Shown here: in pieces, positions 1 to 6,119 of the stretch
How positions within the stretch are numbered: the first letter of the stretch is position 1
Layout: each line of letters starts with the position of its first letter
Assembly: GCA_016928755.1 (NCBI GenBank)
Contig: JAFGKB010000236.1
Coordinates: 1-10,410, forward strand
Length of the DNA: 10,410 nt
Source of the DNA: Anaerolineae bacterium
Lineage (GTDB): Bacteria > Chloroflexota > Anaerolineae > B4-G1 > SLSP01
Direction: 5' to 3'
Position numbers and translations under genes: made by a program
The notes under the pieces: model-generated
Told to the model about the DNA's origin: nothing
What the model saw: the letters and a program-made list of their open reading frames with translations, nothing else
Databases searched by the model: none

Positions 1-1
1 C

Positions 2-41
2 GCTCGGCATGACGAGTGTATTGACGCAGCTCGGCATGACG
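2..41. repeat. Two copies of a 13-bp direct repeat at the window edge
   Basis: The 13-mer GCTCGGCATGACG occurs at 2-14 and again, identically, at 29-41, a 27-bp period. The second copy ends just before the ribosome-binding region of the glycosyltransferase gene. The reverse complement contains GTCATGCCGAG, a core I recognise from short dispersed intergenic repeats in several bacterial phyla; that link is from memory and not checked. The glycosyltransferase reading frame is open leftwards through the repeat to the window edge, but nothing indicates that it is translated. The repeat may extend beyond the window. Confidence 0.6.
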
Positions 42-52
42 GAAAGAGGTTA

Positions 53-1987
53 TTGAAATGGGAGCGGTGGGCAGTGGTCGGTATCCTGCTCCTGGCCTGG
101 TTCCTGCGCTGGGTGGCACTCTGGGAAAGCCCCCCCGGCTGGCGGGATGATGACCTAATCGAGGTCTACACCTTCTCCAAAGAAATCCTAGAGAGCGGCC
201 CGGTACTTTATTTCAGCGGAGCAGAAGGCCATGAGCCTTTCTACCATACCATTCGCGCCCCCCTGTTAGCAGTAGCAGGCGTTAACCTGGCATCCGTGCG
301 CTGGCTCTCGGCAACCTACGGCACGCTTACGGTGTTATTGACCTGGGCTGTAGGACGGCGGCTCTTTACCCGTGAAGTAGGCATCCTCTCCGGGGCAGCC
401 GTGGCGGTTTCATTTTGGGGCATTATGTATAGCCGGTTTGCGGTGCGCCATATCGCTACCCTGCCGCCGTTGCTGCTGGCACTCTATTGGGGCTGGCGGC
501 AGCTACAGGACGAAGAAAAGCCCAAATACGCTCCCTTGGGTATCGCGTTAGGCACAGCAATTACGATGCTAACCTACTATGCCGGGCGGATGATGCCGGC
601 TCTGTTGCTGGCAACCCTGGTGTTAGTAGGCTGGAAGAAAGAAGGCCGCTGGAAGGGCTACTTAGGGGGCCTGGTAGCCGGTGTAATTCTGACAATCCCT
701 ACCTTTTGGACGGCAGCCCATATCCCCGGTGGAGATGCACGGGTCAGCAACGTCGCGCTCCCCCTGACCAATTTCCTAGCAGGGGACCCGGAAATGTTAA
801 TAGACACCATTCTCACAACCCTGGGGATGTTCCATGCTACCGGGGATCCAGAATGGCTCTATAATATCGCGGACCGGCCAGTGTTCGGCTGGCTAGGGGC
901 TACACTCTTCTTCATCGGGATTCTGACCCGCTTGGCCCACTTAGACCAACCTAATGCCCGCCTGTTGCTTATGTGGTTGGCTACGGGTATAGCCCCGGCC
1001 TTTATCAGCCTGCCGGCATCCAGCCTGAGCCACACAATTGTTGCCTTGCCGGCAGTCTATCTACTGGTAGCCATGCCGATGAAGGCCCTGGCACGCCGTA
1101 TTCCCCAAACAGCCCTGCCGGTGATGGCACTGACGCTGTTAATTATAGGCGCACGCGATATCCCGGACTACTTTTACGACTGGCCCCAATCGTCAATGGT
1201 ACAATTTCTCTACCGGGGTGATTACCGCAACCTGGCCCATTACTTGGACCAACAGCCAGAAATCCAGGATGCAGCAGTAGGCAGTTTTCTATTTGGCCCC
1301 TGGGACAGATTATCAGTGGAAACCGATAACCAACGCGAAGATATTCATCTGCGCTGGGTCAACCCAGAACGCGCCCTGGTGGGGACAGGTGCAGATAAAT
1401 CTATGCCCCTGTATTTCCAGGATGAGCAGCAGATACCGGCGATTATCCAGACACACATTATGGATGAGGCTGGGATCGCAGCACCGGACGGCCTACAGGC
1501 TCTTGTAGTGACGCTACCGGCGATACCGGGAGCGGCCCAAAGATATACCCAGGACAAGCGAGAATTAGCCGCCCTACCCTTTGGAGAAGCGTTAACGTTG
1601 GAGGCAATACAATGGGAGACGGAACCGGTAGCAGGAGAAGAAAGTTATCTCACCACCTGGTGGGCCGTCATTGGCAAGTTACCATTACCCCCCAACAAAC
1701 TCATCCCTTACAAGCCACCTCCGGGGGTCTACAACGGGCCACGGCTTAAAGTCTTCGTCCATCTGTTGGCTGCAAATGGACAGCTTATCGCGGGAGATGA
1801 TGGGCTGTGGGTCGATCCTTATACCCTACAGCCAGGGGACAGCCTGGTACAATGGCACCATTTTACCCTGCCGGCAGATGCTCCCGCAAAGCCGTATACA
1901 CTGGCAATTGGATTGTATGACCCTAAAACCGGGGAACGGTGGTTACTACCAGATGGCAGTGAGATGCTGACCTTCAAAACGGAATAA
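53..1987 (+). CDS. PMT/ArnT-type membrane glycosyltransferase (GT39/GT83-like) with C-terminal beta-rich domain
   Basis: The 644-residue protein is probably an integral membrane glycosyltransferase that uses polyprenyl-phosphate-linked sugars and acts on the outer face of the membrane. The first membrane helix (about 8-24) is followed by a loop with Asp32-Asp33-Asp34, at the position of the catalytic acidic residues of the PMT/ArnT clan. A second loop has His60-Glu61-Pro62. Many hydrophobic helices continue to about residue 370. The soluble remainder (about 385-644) ends in a region (about 564-630, including LYDPKTGERW) resembling the beta-sandwich tail of Chloroflexota membrane glycosyltransferases. 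The start chosen is TTG at 53, preceded by GGAAAGAGG at 41-49; the 3-nt spacing is short, so the in-frame GTG at 74 is an alternative. The frame is open upstream to the window edge. The 3' end overlaps dgkA tail to tail by 14 bp. Acceptor and sugar are unknown. Confidence 0.85.
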   Translation: MKWERWAVVGILLLAWFLRWVALWESPPGWRDDDLIEVYTFSKEILESGPVLYFSGAEGHEPFYHTIRAPLLAVAGVNLASVRWLSATYGTLTVLLTWAVGRRLFTREVGILSGAAVAVSFWGIMYSRFAVRHIATLPPLLLALYWGWRQLQDEEKPKYAPLGIALGTAITMLTYYAGRMMPALLLATLVLVGWKKEGRWKGYLGGLVAGVILTIPTFWTAAHIPGGDARVSNVALPLTNFLAGDPEMLIDTILTTLGMFHATGDPEWLYNIADRPVFGWLGATLFFIGILTRLAHLDQPNARLLLMWLATGIAPAFISLPASSLSHTIVALPAVYLLVAMPMKALARRIPQTALPVMALTLLIIGARDIPDYFYDWPQSSMVQFLYRGDYRNLAHYLDQQPEIQDAAVGSFLFGPWDRLSVETDNQREDIHLRWVNPERALVGTGADKSMPLYFQDEQQIPAIIQTHIMDEAGIAAPDGLQALVVTLPAIPGAAQRYTQDKRELAALPFGEALTLEAIQWETEPVAGEESYLTTWWAVIGKLPLPPNKLIPYKPPPGVYNGPRLKVFVHLLAANGQLIAGDDGLWVDPYTLQPGDSLVQWHHFTLPADAPAKPYTLAIGLYDPKTGERWLLPDGSEMLTFKTE

Positions 1988-2372
1988 GCGTTAAGAGGTG
2001 ATGCAACAGAGGCGGGCCTAAAATCAAGATACCCACAAAAACCGCGACAATCGCAGTGATTAAAACGCCACCGGCAGCCAGGTCCTTCACCTGTTTCGCT
2101 AAGGGGTGATACTCAGGACTGGTTAGGTCCACGAGGGTCTCGGCTGCTGTATTGATGATCTCGGCAGTCAGGACCGAGCCGATAGTCAGCGTAATAATGG
2201 CCCAATCCCACCGGGAGAGGTGGAGAAGGGAACCCGTCAGCATAACACCTAAAGCAACCCACAGATGGAACCGGAAGTTCCCCTGGGTGCGGACCGCGTG
2301 CAGTATACCGGCTCCGGCATACTGAAACCCTTGTATAAAGCCGCGAATACCTGGATGTTTAACGGGTTTCAT
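1974..2372 (-). CDS. dgkA: Undecaprenol/diacylglycerol kinase family (DgkA)
   Basis: The 132-residue small membrane kinase belongs to the DAGK_prokar family. In Gram-positive-type members this enzyme phosphorylates undecaprenol, feeding the lipid carrier of wall and glycan synthesis; E. coli DgkA uses diacylglycerol. Three hydrophobic helices are visible (about 36-50, 57-72, 101-119). The signature Glu71-x-x-Asn74-Thr-Ala-x-Glu78-x-x-x-Asp82 is intact, followed by EYHPLAKQVKDLAAG with Lys96-Asp97. The EYHPLAK segment favours the undecaprenol-kinase branch. The N-terminal NFRFHL stretch (32-37) matches the family, although the preceding segment has Gln30 where many members have Glu. Its ATG lies in an ATGA overlap with the ybeY stop, with no separate Shine-Dalgarno sequence, so translation is probably coupled to ybeY. 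It is the last gene of the block and overlaps the end of the convergent glycosyltransferase gene. Confidence 0.93.
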   Translation of the reverse strand: MKPVKHPGIRGFIQGFQYAGAGILHAVRTQGNFRFHLWVALGVMLTGSLLHLSRWDWAIITLTIGSVLTAEIINTAAETLVDLTSPEYHPLAKQVKDLAAGGVLITAIVAVFVGILILGPPLLHHLLTLIPF

Positions 2373-2854
2373 TCAGGCAATGGGATATCGACGTTGAGTT
2401 GTTTCAAGATAGCTTCTTGGATAGCCCACATCTGTGCTTTTTCTTTGGCTTCGTCGTGGTCATAGCCCAATAGGTGCAGCGTTCCATGAACAACTAACAA
2501 TTGCAACTCCTGGACCACCGTACCGCCGGCCTCCTCAGCCTGCCGTTGCGCCTGAGGTAATGAGATAATAATATCGCCTAAATACTGGGGGAAACCGGCT
2601 GAACCACCGGAGAATGGCCCCCGGCTATCGTTAGGGAACGATAAGACATCTGTAGGCTCATTAATACCCAGAAAGCGACGGTTAAGGTCCCGCAAGACAT
2701 CATCGTCCGCCACCACCACCACCACCTCACACGGAGATGAAACATTGGCCTGCACAAAAGTGGCTAATACAGCCACTTCCAGAGGGTCTTTATCAAAAAC
2801 CTGGTCTGAAATCTCGAAACGAATATCCACAATATGGTCATTAATCAGCGTCAT
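2369..2854 (-). CDS. ybeY: Endoribonuclease YbeY (16S rRNA maturation and ribosome quality control)
   Basis: The 161-residue protein is a metal-dependent single-strand endoribonuclease involved in 16S rRNA 3'-end processing and late 30S quality control. The zinc signature H-x3-H-x5-H is complete in HGTLHLLGYDH (His123, His127, His133). The family-typical NRRFLGINEPTDVLSFP segment (58-74) is also present. The reading frame runs upstream to 2977, but the added residues lie inside pgpH and do not resemble YbeY. The ATG at 2854 gives the family's usual length and has AGGA 8 nt upstream on the minus strand. The gene overlaps the end of pgpH by 14 nt and the start of dgkA by 4 nt, indicating one co-translated operon. 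Confidence 0.95.
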   Translation of the reverse strand: MTLINDHIVDIRFEISDQVFDKDPLEVAVLATFVQANVSSPCEVVVVVADDDVLRDLNRRFLGINEPTDVLSFPNDSRGPFSGGSAGFPQYLGDIIISLPQAQRQAEEAGGTVVQELQLLVVHGTLHLLGYDHDEAKEKAQMWAIQEAILKQLNVDIPLPE

Positions 2855-4943
2855 CTTTTTTATCCTTGTCTTTTTTAGGTTCCGGGTACTTAAGCCGGGG
2901 ATGGTAGGCCCCTTTGAGTAGCTCAACATAAGTAGCCCGCACAACTTGTAACTCATGCATTGTGATAGGACACTCATCTAACTGTCCATCATTAATACGG
3001 CTGTTAAAAATATAACCAATAACTTCATCCAGTTCCTCAACCGTCTGAGGACGCCTGGCCCGGGTCGCAGCCTCGGAACCATCCGCCAGCATCAGCAGGG
3101 CTGTCTCCCGACTCTGGGGCTTAGGCCCCGGATAGCGAAACTCACTCTCGTCCACCAATCCAGATTCACCATTAACCGCCTCGACGGCTTTACGGTAAAA
3201 GAAACTTACCTGCATTGTACCATGATGTTCAAGAATAAAGTCCTTAATCTGGCTCGGCAAATGATATTCATCTGCCAGTTTGACCCCATCCCGCACATGG
3301 CCGGTCAGCACCGAGACGCTGGTATAGGGGTCGAGACGGTCATGGGGATTATTTAGACCGGCCTGATTCTCAATGAAAAAATAGGGACGCATCAACTTCC
3401 CCACGTCATGCATATAGGTTCCCACCCGGGTCAATAAAGCATTAGCCCCGATACGCTCGGCAGCCAACTCTGCCATACTGGCCACCATCATAGAATGTTG
3501 GAAGGTGCCGGGGGCCTCACGGAGCAGCCGCTGGAGCAAGGGATGGTTGGGGCGGCTTAGTTCTATAAGGCGAAATGTCGAGGTCAGATCAAAGGGATAG
3601 GCCAGGAGGAACAGGCCACCGAGTGCCAACCCCCCGGAGATCACACCTCCGGCGACACTGCCGCCGGCATTGACTAACACCGAAGAGAGATCGTTAACAG
3701 TGAAATCGCGCATAGAGAGTGCGATTAGGGCTACCCCCTCAAACAAACCGGACAGCAAGCCGGAGCGGAAGAGGGAAATAGCTTGCTCATACTGGGGCAA
3801 AGAGACTATCGCCACAAGACTGCTGAGAACTACCAATATCACTAGGTCCAGAGAACGCCCGCCTAACCAGCCACACGTAATGCCCAGGAATACAGAGGCA
3901 CCGATAGCGGTCGGGGGGCCGATGGTGGTCGCCACAAGCATTGCCAGCGCAGCACTGGGGAACAAATAGGGCAATACAGAACCGGAAGGAATCAATAACC
4001 AGGCCAGAATCATAAAGAAGGCAAGTAAAAATAGCAGTAGTATTTCCTGGCGCCGTTGGTTAAGGACTTGGGGTTGCAACTGATAGATATACAGACCTAA
4101 AAATACCGACAGTAATGCGGAGACTAAGAAGGAAACACCAATATCCACATTGCGTTTACGGGATAACAAACCCAGAGCTTCCAGGGCTTCGATATCCAAG
4201 TCGGTGACAATGCTTCCCTCCCGAAAAACAATCTGCCCCCGGCTTAAAGTGCGAATCGCCTTGCTGGTCTCTTCCCACGCCTTCTGGCGCGCAGCTTCGG
4301 TGGCAATTTCATTATACAGGACATTAGGAACCATAAAGGACTGTACCAATTCAGAGACCAAGGCAGCCTCATCCTGGGGCATATCCAAGGGGACCATTGC
4401 CGGCACCCGGCCCCGTATATTACTCAAGTCTTGCTCGCGGACCTCTTGCTGACGCATAATCTGGTCGAGCAGCCGGCGGGTTTCTAACTGGACATCGTTC
4501 CAATTCTGGCTTGGCAAGACCAATAAGGTATTGGTACTGCTATCTGAAAGCGCGGCCAACTCCGAGACAGCCCGCACCCAGGTTATTTTTTCCGCATTGG
4601 AGGCATAAGTATCCGCACGCACCGCACTTAAGAAGCGCAACACATTACGGACACGGGCCAATTGTTCCCGGGCTAAAGTGGGATTAGGACGAGTATAAAC
4701 AGGCTGGACTTTCTGTACTGCTGACTCACGAGCGCGCAGGCTGAGTATCTCACTCTCATAAGTCAAGTCACGTGGTACCCGCACATCTTTGGGAGCCACA
4801 TCTCCAGCTTCCAAGCCGTATAGACTCGTCAACGAAAAGACGAGCACAATTGTGGTCACGCACGTTAACGCCAGCCCCGACAGGATCTGTCGCAATACCC
4901 AATTTCGTGAGTGCCCTTGTATTGCCCTGACTTCCATAATCAT
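2841..4943 (-). CDS. pgpH: 7TM-HD family c-di-AMP phosphodiesterase (PgpH/YqfF-like)
   Basis: The protein is about 700 residues. Members of this family hydrolyse the second messenger cyclic di-AMP at the membrane and affect osmotic and wall homeostasis. From the ATG at 4943 the order is: one helix (about 21-40), an extracytoplasmic 7TMR-HDED-type domain (about 45-260), seven hydrophobic helices (about 267-450), then a cytoplasmic HD phosphohydrolase domain (about 470-640). Metal-ligand positions are present: His483, His512-Asp513 (MHDVGK), His549, His573/His574 and Asp621 (MLADGSEAA). The tail is Lys/Asp-rich. The frame extends to a TTG at 4973, but that codon lies inside a perfect hairpin, so ATG 4943 (or ATG 4937) is preferred; neither has a clear Shine-Dalgarno sequence. 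The stop overlaps ybeY by 14 nt. c-di-AMP specificity is inferred from family similarity. Confidence 0.92.
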   Translation of the reverse strand: MIMEVRAIQGHSRNWVLRQILSGLALTCVTTIVLVFSLTSLYGLEAGDVAPKDVRVPRDLTYESEILSLRARESAVQKVQPVYTRPNPTLAREQLARVRNVLRFLSAVRADTYASNAEKITWVRAVSELAALSDSSTNTLLVLPSQNWNDVQLETRRLLDQIMRQQEVREQDLSNIRGRVPAMVPLDMPQDEAALVSELVQSFMVPNVLYNEIATEAARQKAWEETSKAIRTLSRGQIVFREGSIVTDLDIEALEALGLLSRKRNVDIGVSFLVSALLSVFLGLYIYQLQPQVLNQRRQEILLLFLLAFFMILAWLLIPSGSVLPYLFPSAALAMLVATTIGPPTAIGASVFLGITCGWLGGRSLDLVILVVLSSLVAIVSLPQYEQAISLFRSGLLSGLFEGVALIALSMRDFTVNDLSSVLVNAGGSVAGGVISGGLALGGLFLLAYPFDLTSTFRLIELSRPNHPLLQRLLREAPGTFQHSMMVASMAELAAERIGANALLTRVGTYMHDVGKLMRPYFFIENQAGLNNPHDRLDPYTSVSVLTGHVRDGVKLADEYHLPSQIKDFILEHHGTMQVSFFYRKAVEAVNGESGLVDESEFRYPGPKPQSRETALLMLADGSEAATRARRPQTVEELDEVIGYIFNSRINDGQLDECPITMHELQVVRATYVELLKGAYHPRLKYPEPKKDKDKKDDAD

Positions 4944-4971
4944 AAGTAATATACGAGTTTTACTAAAACAC

Positions 4972-5002
4972 AAGAGGGAGCACTTTAGGAGTGCTCCCTC
5001 TT
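4972..5002 (-). terminator. Perfect 12-bp hairpin between yqeY and pgpH, terminator- or attenuator-like
   Basis: AAGAGGGAGCAC (4972-4983) and GTGCTCCCTCTT (4991-5002) are perfect inverse complements around a 7-nt loop. On the minus strand the stem is followed by GTGTTTTAG, a weak T-tract. It lies about 200 nt after the yqeY stop and 28 nt before the preferred pgpH ATG. It could terminate rpsU-yqeY transcription or be a leader terminator controlling pgpH. The T-tract is poor, so a role in mRNA processing or stability is also possible. Confidence 0.6.
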
Positions 5003-5198
5003 CTCAAAACTCCATGAATTCTCTTGTATCTAAGATAGTCCCCAATATTAGAGTTTACCTCTCGGTTACCCCGTTTTGGGAATAGCTGTTCTTTGGAACT
5101 ATCTAAGTGTTACTCAATAATAACTCCACAATTCCATCCAACCAGAACAAATCAGGTAAAGCACAGATATTGTTTCAAGCAATCACTGAAATAACAAC
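5003..5198 (-). other. Untranslated spacer/leader upstream of pgpH
   Basis: No gene is seen in this stretch. On the minus strand it contains small inverted repeats: GTTC/GAAC at 5088-5099, a CCC/GGG pair around 5070-5080, and AAACTC pairing with GAGTTT across about 36 nt (about 5005-5055). The 7-mer CTCTTGT at 5021-5027 (plus strand) is the inverse complement of ACAAGAG at 4970-4976, so it could pair with the downstream arm of the 4972-5002 hairpin as a competing structure. No convincing promoter hexamer pair was found. No known riboswitch consensus was recognised. Confidence 0.35.
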
Positions 5199-5642
5199 TC
5201 AGGCAGAGAGCAACTCACGAACGGTCTGACTTATCATCCTACCATCAGCTTTACCCTGTAGTTGTGGCACCAACACCTTCATTACTGCACCCATATCACG
5301 GGGAGAAGTGGCCCCAACCTCAGCAATAACCTGGCGGGCTATGTCTGCGATTTCTTCAGCATTGAGTTGCTCCGGCAAATATGCGCGGAGAACATCCAAT
5401 TCAATCACCTCATCACGAACTAGATCATCACGTCCGGCATCTTGCATCATCTTTAGCGCATCCTCGCGACGGCGAACTTCTTGTTGAAGCACCAAGATCA
5501 TATCATCGTCACTCAACTCACCCTTTTCAACCTCGGCCAGTTGAATGGCAGACAACACCATACGGAGTGCGGACTTGCGACGTTCGTCGCGCGCACGCAT
5601 AGCCGCATGTAGATCACGCTTAAGTTGTTCTTGTAGATTCAT
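5199..5642 (-). CDS. yqeY: GatB/YqeY domain protein (YqeY)
   Basis: The 147-residue stand-alone YqeY protein resembles the C-terminal tail domain of GatB, the tRNA-dependent amidotransferase subunit that contacts tRNA. The exact cellular role of stand-alone YqeY is not settled; an RNA/tRNA-associated function is inferred from the family. Length and pattern match the family throughout: an N-terminal helix with AMRARDERRKSALRMVLSAI (14-33), the AYLPEQL motif at 87-93, and DMGAVMKVLVPQLQGKADGR (116-135). The ATG at 5642 has GGAG 9 nt upstream on the minus strand. It follows rpsU after 124 nt, the same neighbour order as in Bacillus, and probably shares the rpsU promoter, with a possible extra promoter in the gap. 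Confidence 0.93.
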   Translation of the reverse strand: MNLQEQLKRDLHAAMRARDERRKSALRMVLSAIQLAEVEKGELSDDDMILVLQQEVRRREDALKMMQDAGRDDLVRDEVIELDVLRAYLPEQLNAEEIADIARQVIAEVGATSPRDMGAVMKVLVPQLQGKADGRMISQTVRELLSA

Positions 5643-5720
5643 TGGTGCTTACTCCACACTGTAGAATTCAATCTAAACTTTAGCACTCTGTCAGGTCTTA
5701 AATGACGGGTTAAAGATGAG

Positions 5721-5753
5721 CTACATATGTAGTCAAACTACCCATCAATTATA
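5721..5753 (-). promoter_or_regulatory. yqeY: Candidate -10 box and 12-bp palindrome between rpsU and yqeY
   Basis: On the minus strand a perfect TATAAT occurs at 5753-5748, about 105 nt before the yqeY start, but no acceptable -35 hexamer lies 16-18 nt further upstream. Just downstream of the expected start point lies the perfect palindrome CTACATATGTAG (5721-5732). This could be a secondary promoter with an operator-like site, or chance in an AT-rich gap. Support is weak. Confidence 0.25.
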
Positions 5754-5766
5754 CCTTGCAGGAGCA

Positions 5767-5973
5767 CTAGTAGCTCTTGCGCTTATCTTTAAGCGTAGTG
5801 CGGCGGCTCTTGCGGAGCTTAGCAGCACGTTTGCGCTTACGAATAATGCTAGGCTGTTCAAAATAACGTCGCTTACGGATCTCAGATAGAATGCGATCCT
5901 TTTGCACCTTTTTCTTAAAACGGCGCAATAGTGAATCAAAAGACTCGTTATCACCAGCTACGACATAGGTCAC
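5767..5973 (-). CDS. rpsU: 30S ribosomal protein bS21
   Basis: The protein is the small, very basic bS21 of the ribosomal platform, near the anti-Shine-Dalgarno end of 16S rRNA. The body NESFDSLLRRFKKKVQ followed by RKRRYFEQPS and RKRKRAAKLRKSRR fits the family closely. Start choice: the ATG at 5979 directly abuts a run of six G (5980-5985 on the minus strand). The GTG at 5973 instead has that G-run 6 nt upstream as a Shine-Dalgarno-like site, and its product (68 residues) aligns from its first residue with E. coli S21 (MPVIKVRENEPFD), so GTG is preferred. A longer in-frame start at 6024 adds residues foreign to the family. It heads the rpsU-yqeY unit behind a consensus promoter. Confidence 0.92.
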   Translation of the reverse strand: MTYVVAGDNESFDSLLRRFKKKVQKDRILSEIRKRRYFEQPSIIRKRKRAAKLRKSRRTTLKDKRKSY

Positions 5974-6053
5974 GCCCATCCCCCCTTTTTTGCTCCCGAT
6001 GTCAATACTGTCGCCACTAAACACCGGCTAGGAATGAATTAGGTTACAGCCAC

Positions 6054-6081
6054 ATTATATCGGGGGACGTAAAATTGTCAA
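6054..6081 (-). promoter_or_regulatory. rpsU: Consensus sigma70/sigmaA promoter for rpsU
   Basis: On the minus strand TTGACA (6081-6076) and TATAAT (6059-6054) are both perfect hexamers, separated by 16 nt. Transcription would start near 6047 and leave a leader of roughly 70 nt before rpsU. A second TATAAT lies just upstream (6088-6083) with TTTACT 17 nt before it, a possible tandem promoter. The location after the glycosyltransferase stop and before a ribosomal protein gene supports a strong housekeeping promoter. Confidence 0.75.
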
Positions 6082-6119
6082 GATTATAAAATTTAGAATG
6101 CATGAAGTAAAGCACGACT

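Noticed and set aside
487..1970. Several open frames of 70-125 codons overlapping the plus-strand glycosyltransferase
   Set aside because: They are shadows of a clear membrane-protein gene, with no family resemblance and no ribosome-binding site context.
2369..2977. A 202-residue YbeY starting at 2977
   Set aside because: The first 41 residues lie inside pgpH and do not resemble YbeY; ATG 2854 has a good ribosome-binding site and gives the family length.
4944..4973. PgpH starting at TTG 4973
   Set aside because: The codon lies within the base of a perfect 12-bp hairpin and has no ribosome-binding site separate from the stem; the ATG codons at 4943 and 4937 are more plausible.
5003..5198. 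Known c-di-AMP riboswitch (ydaO/yuaA) upstream of pgpH
   Set aside because: Only loosely similar G-rich fragments were seen; the conserved core could not be identified by eye.
5999..6004. A second TTGACA (minus strand) within the rpsU leader as a promoter
   Set aside because: The position 16-18 nt downstream is the G-run and start codon of rpsU, with no -10 element.
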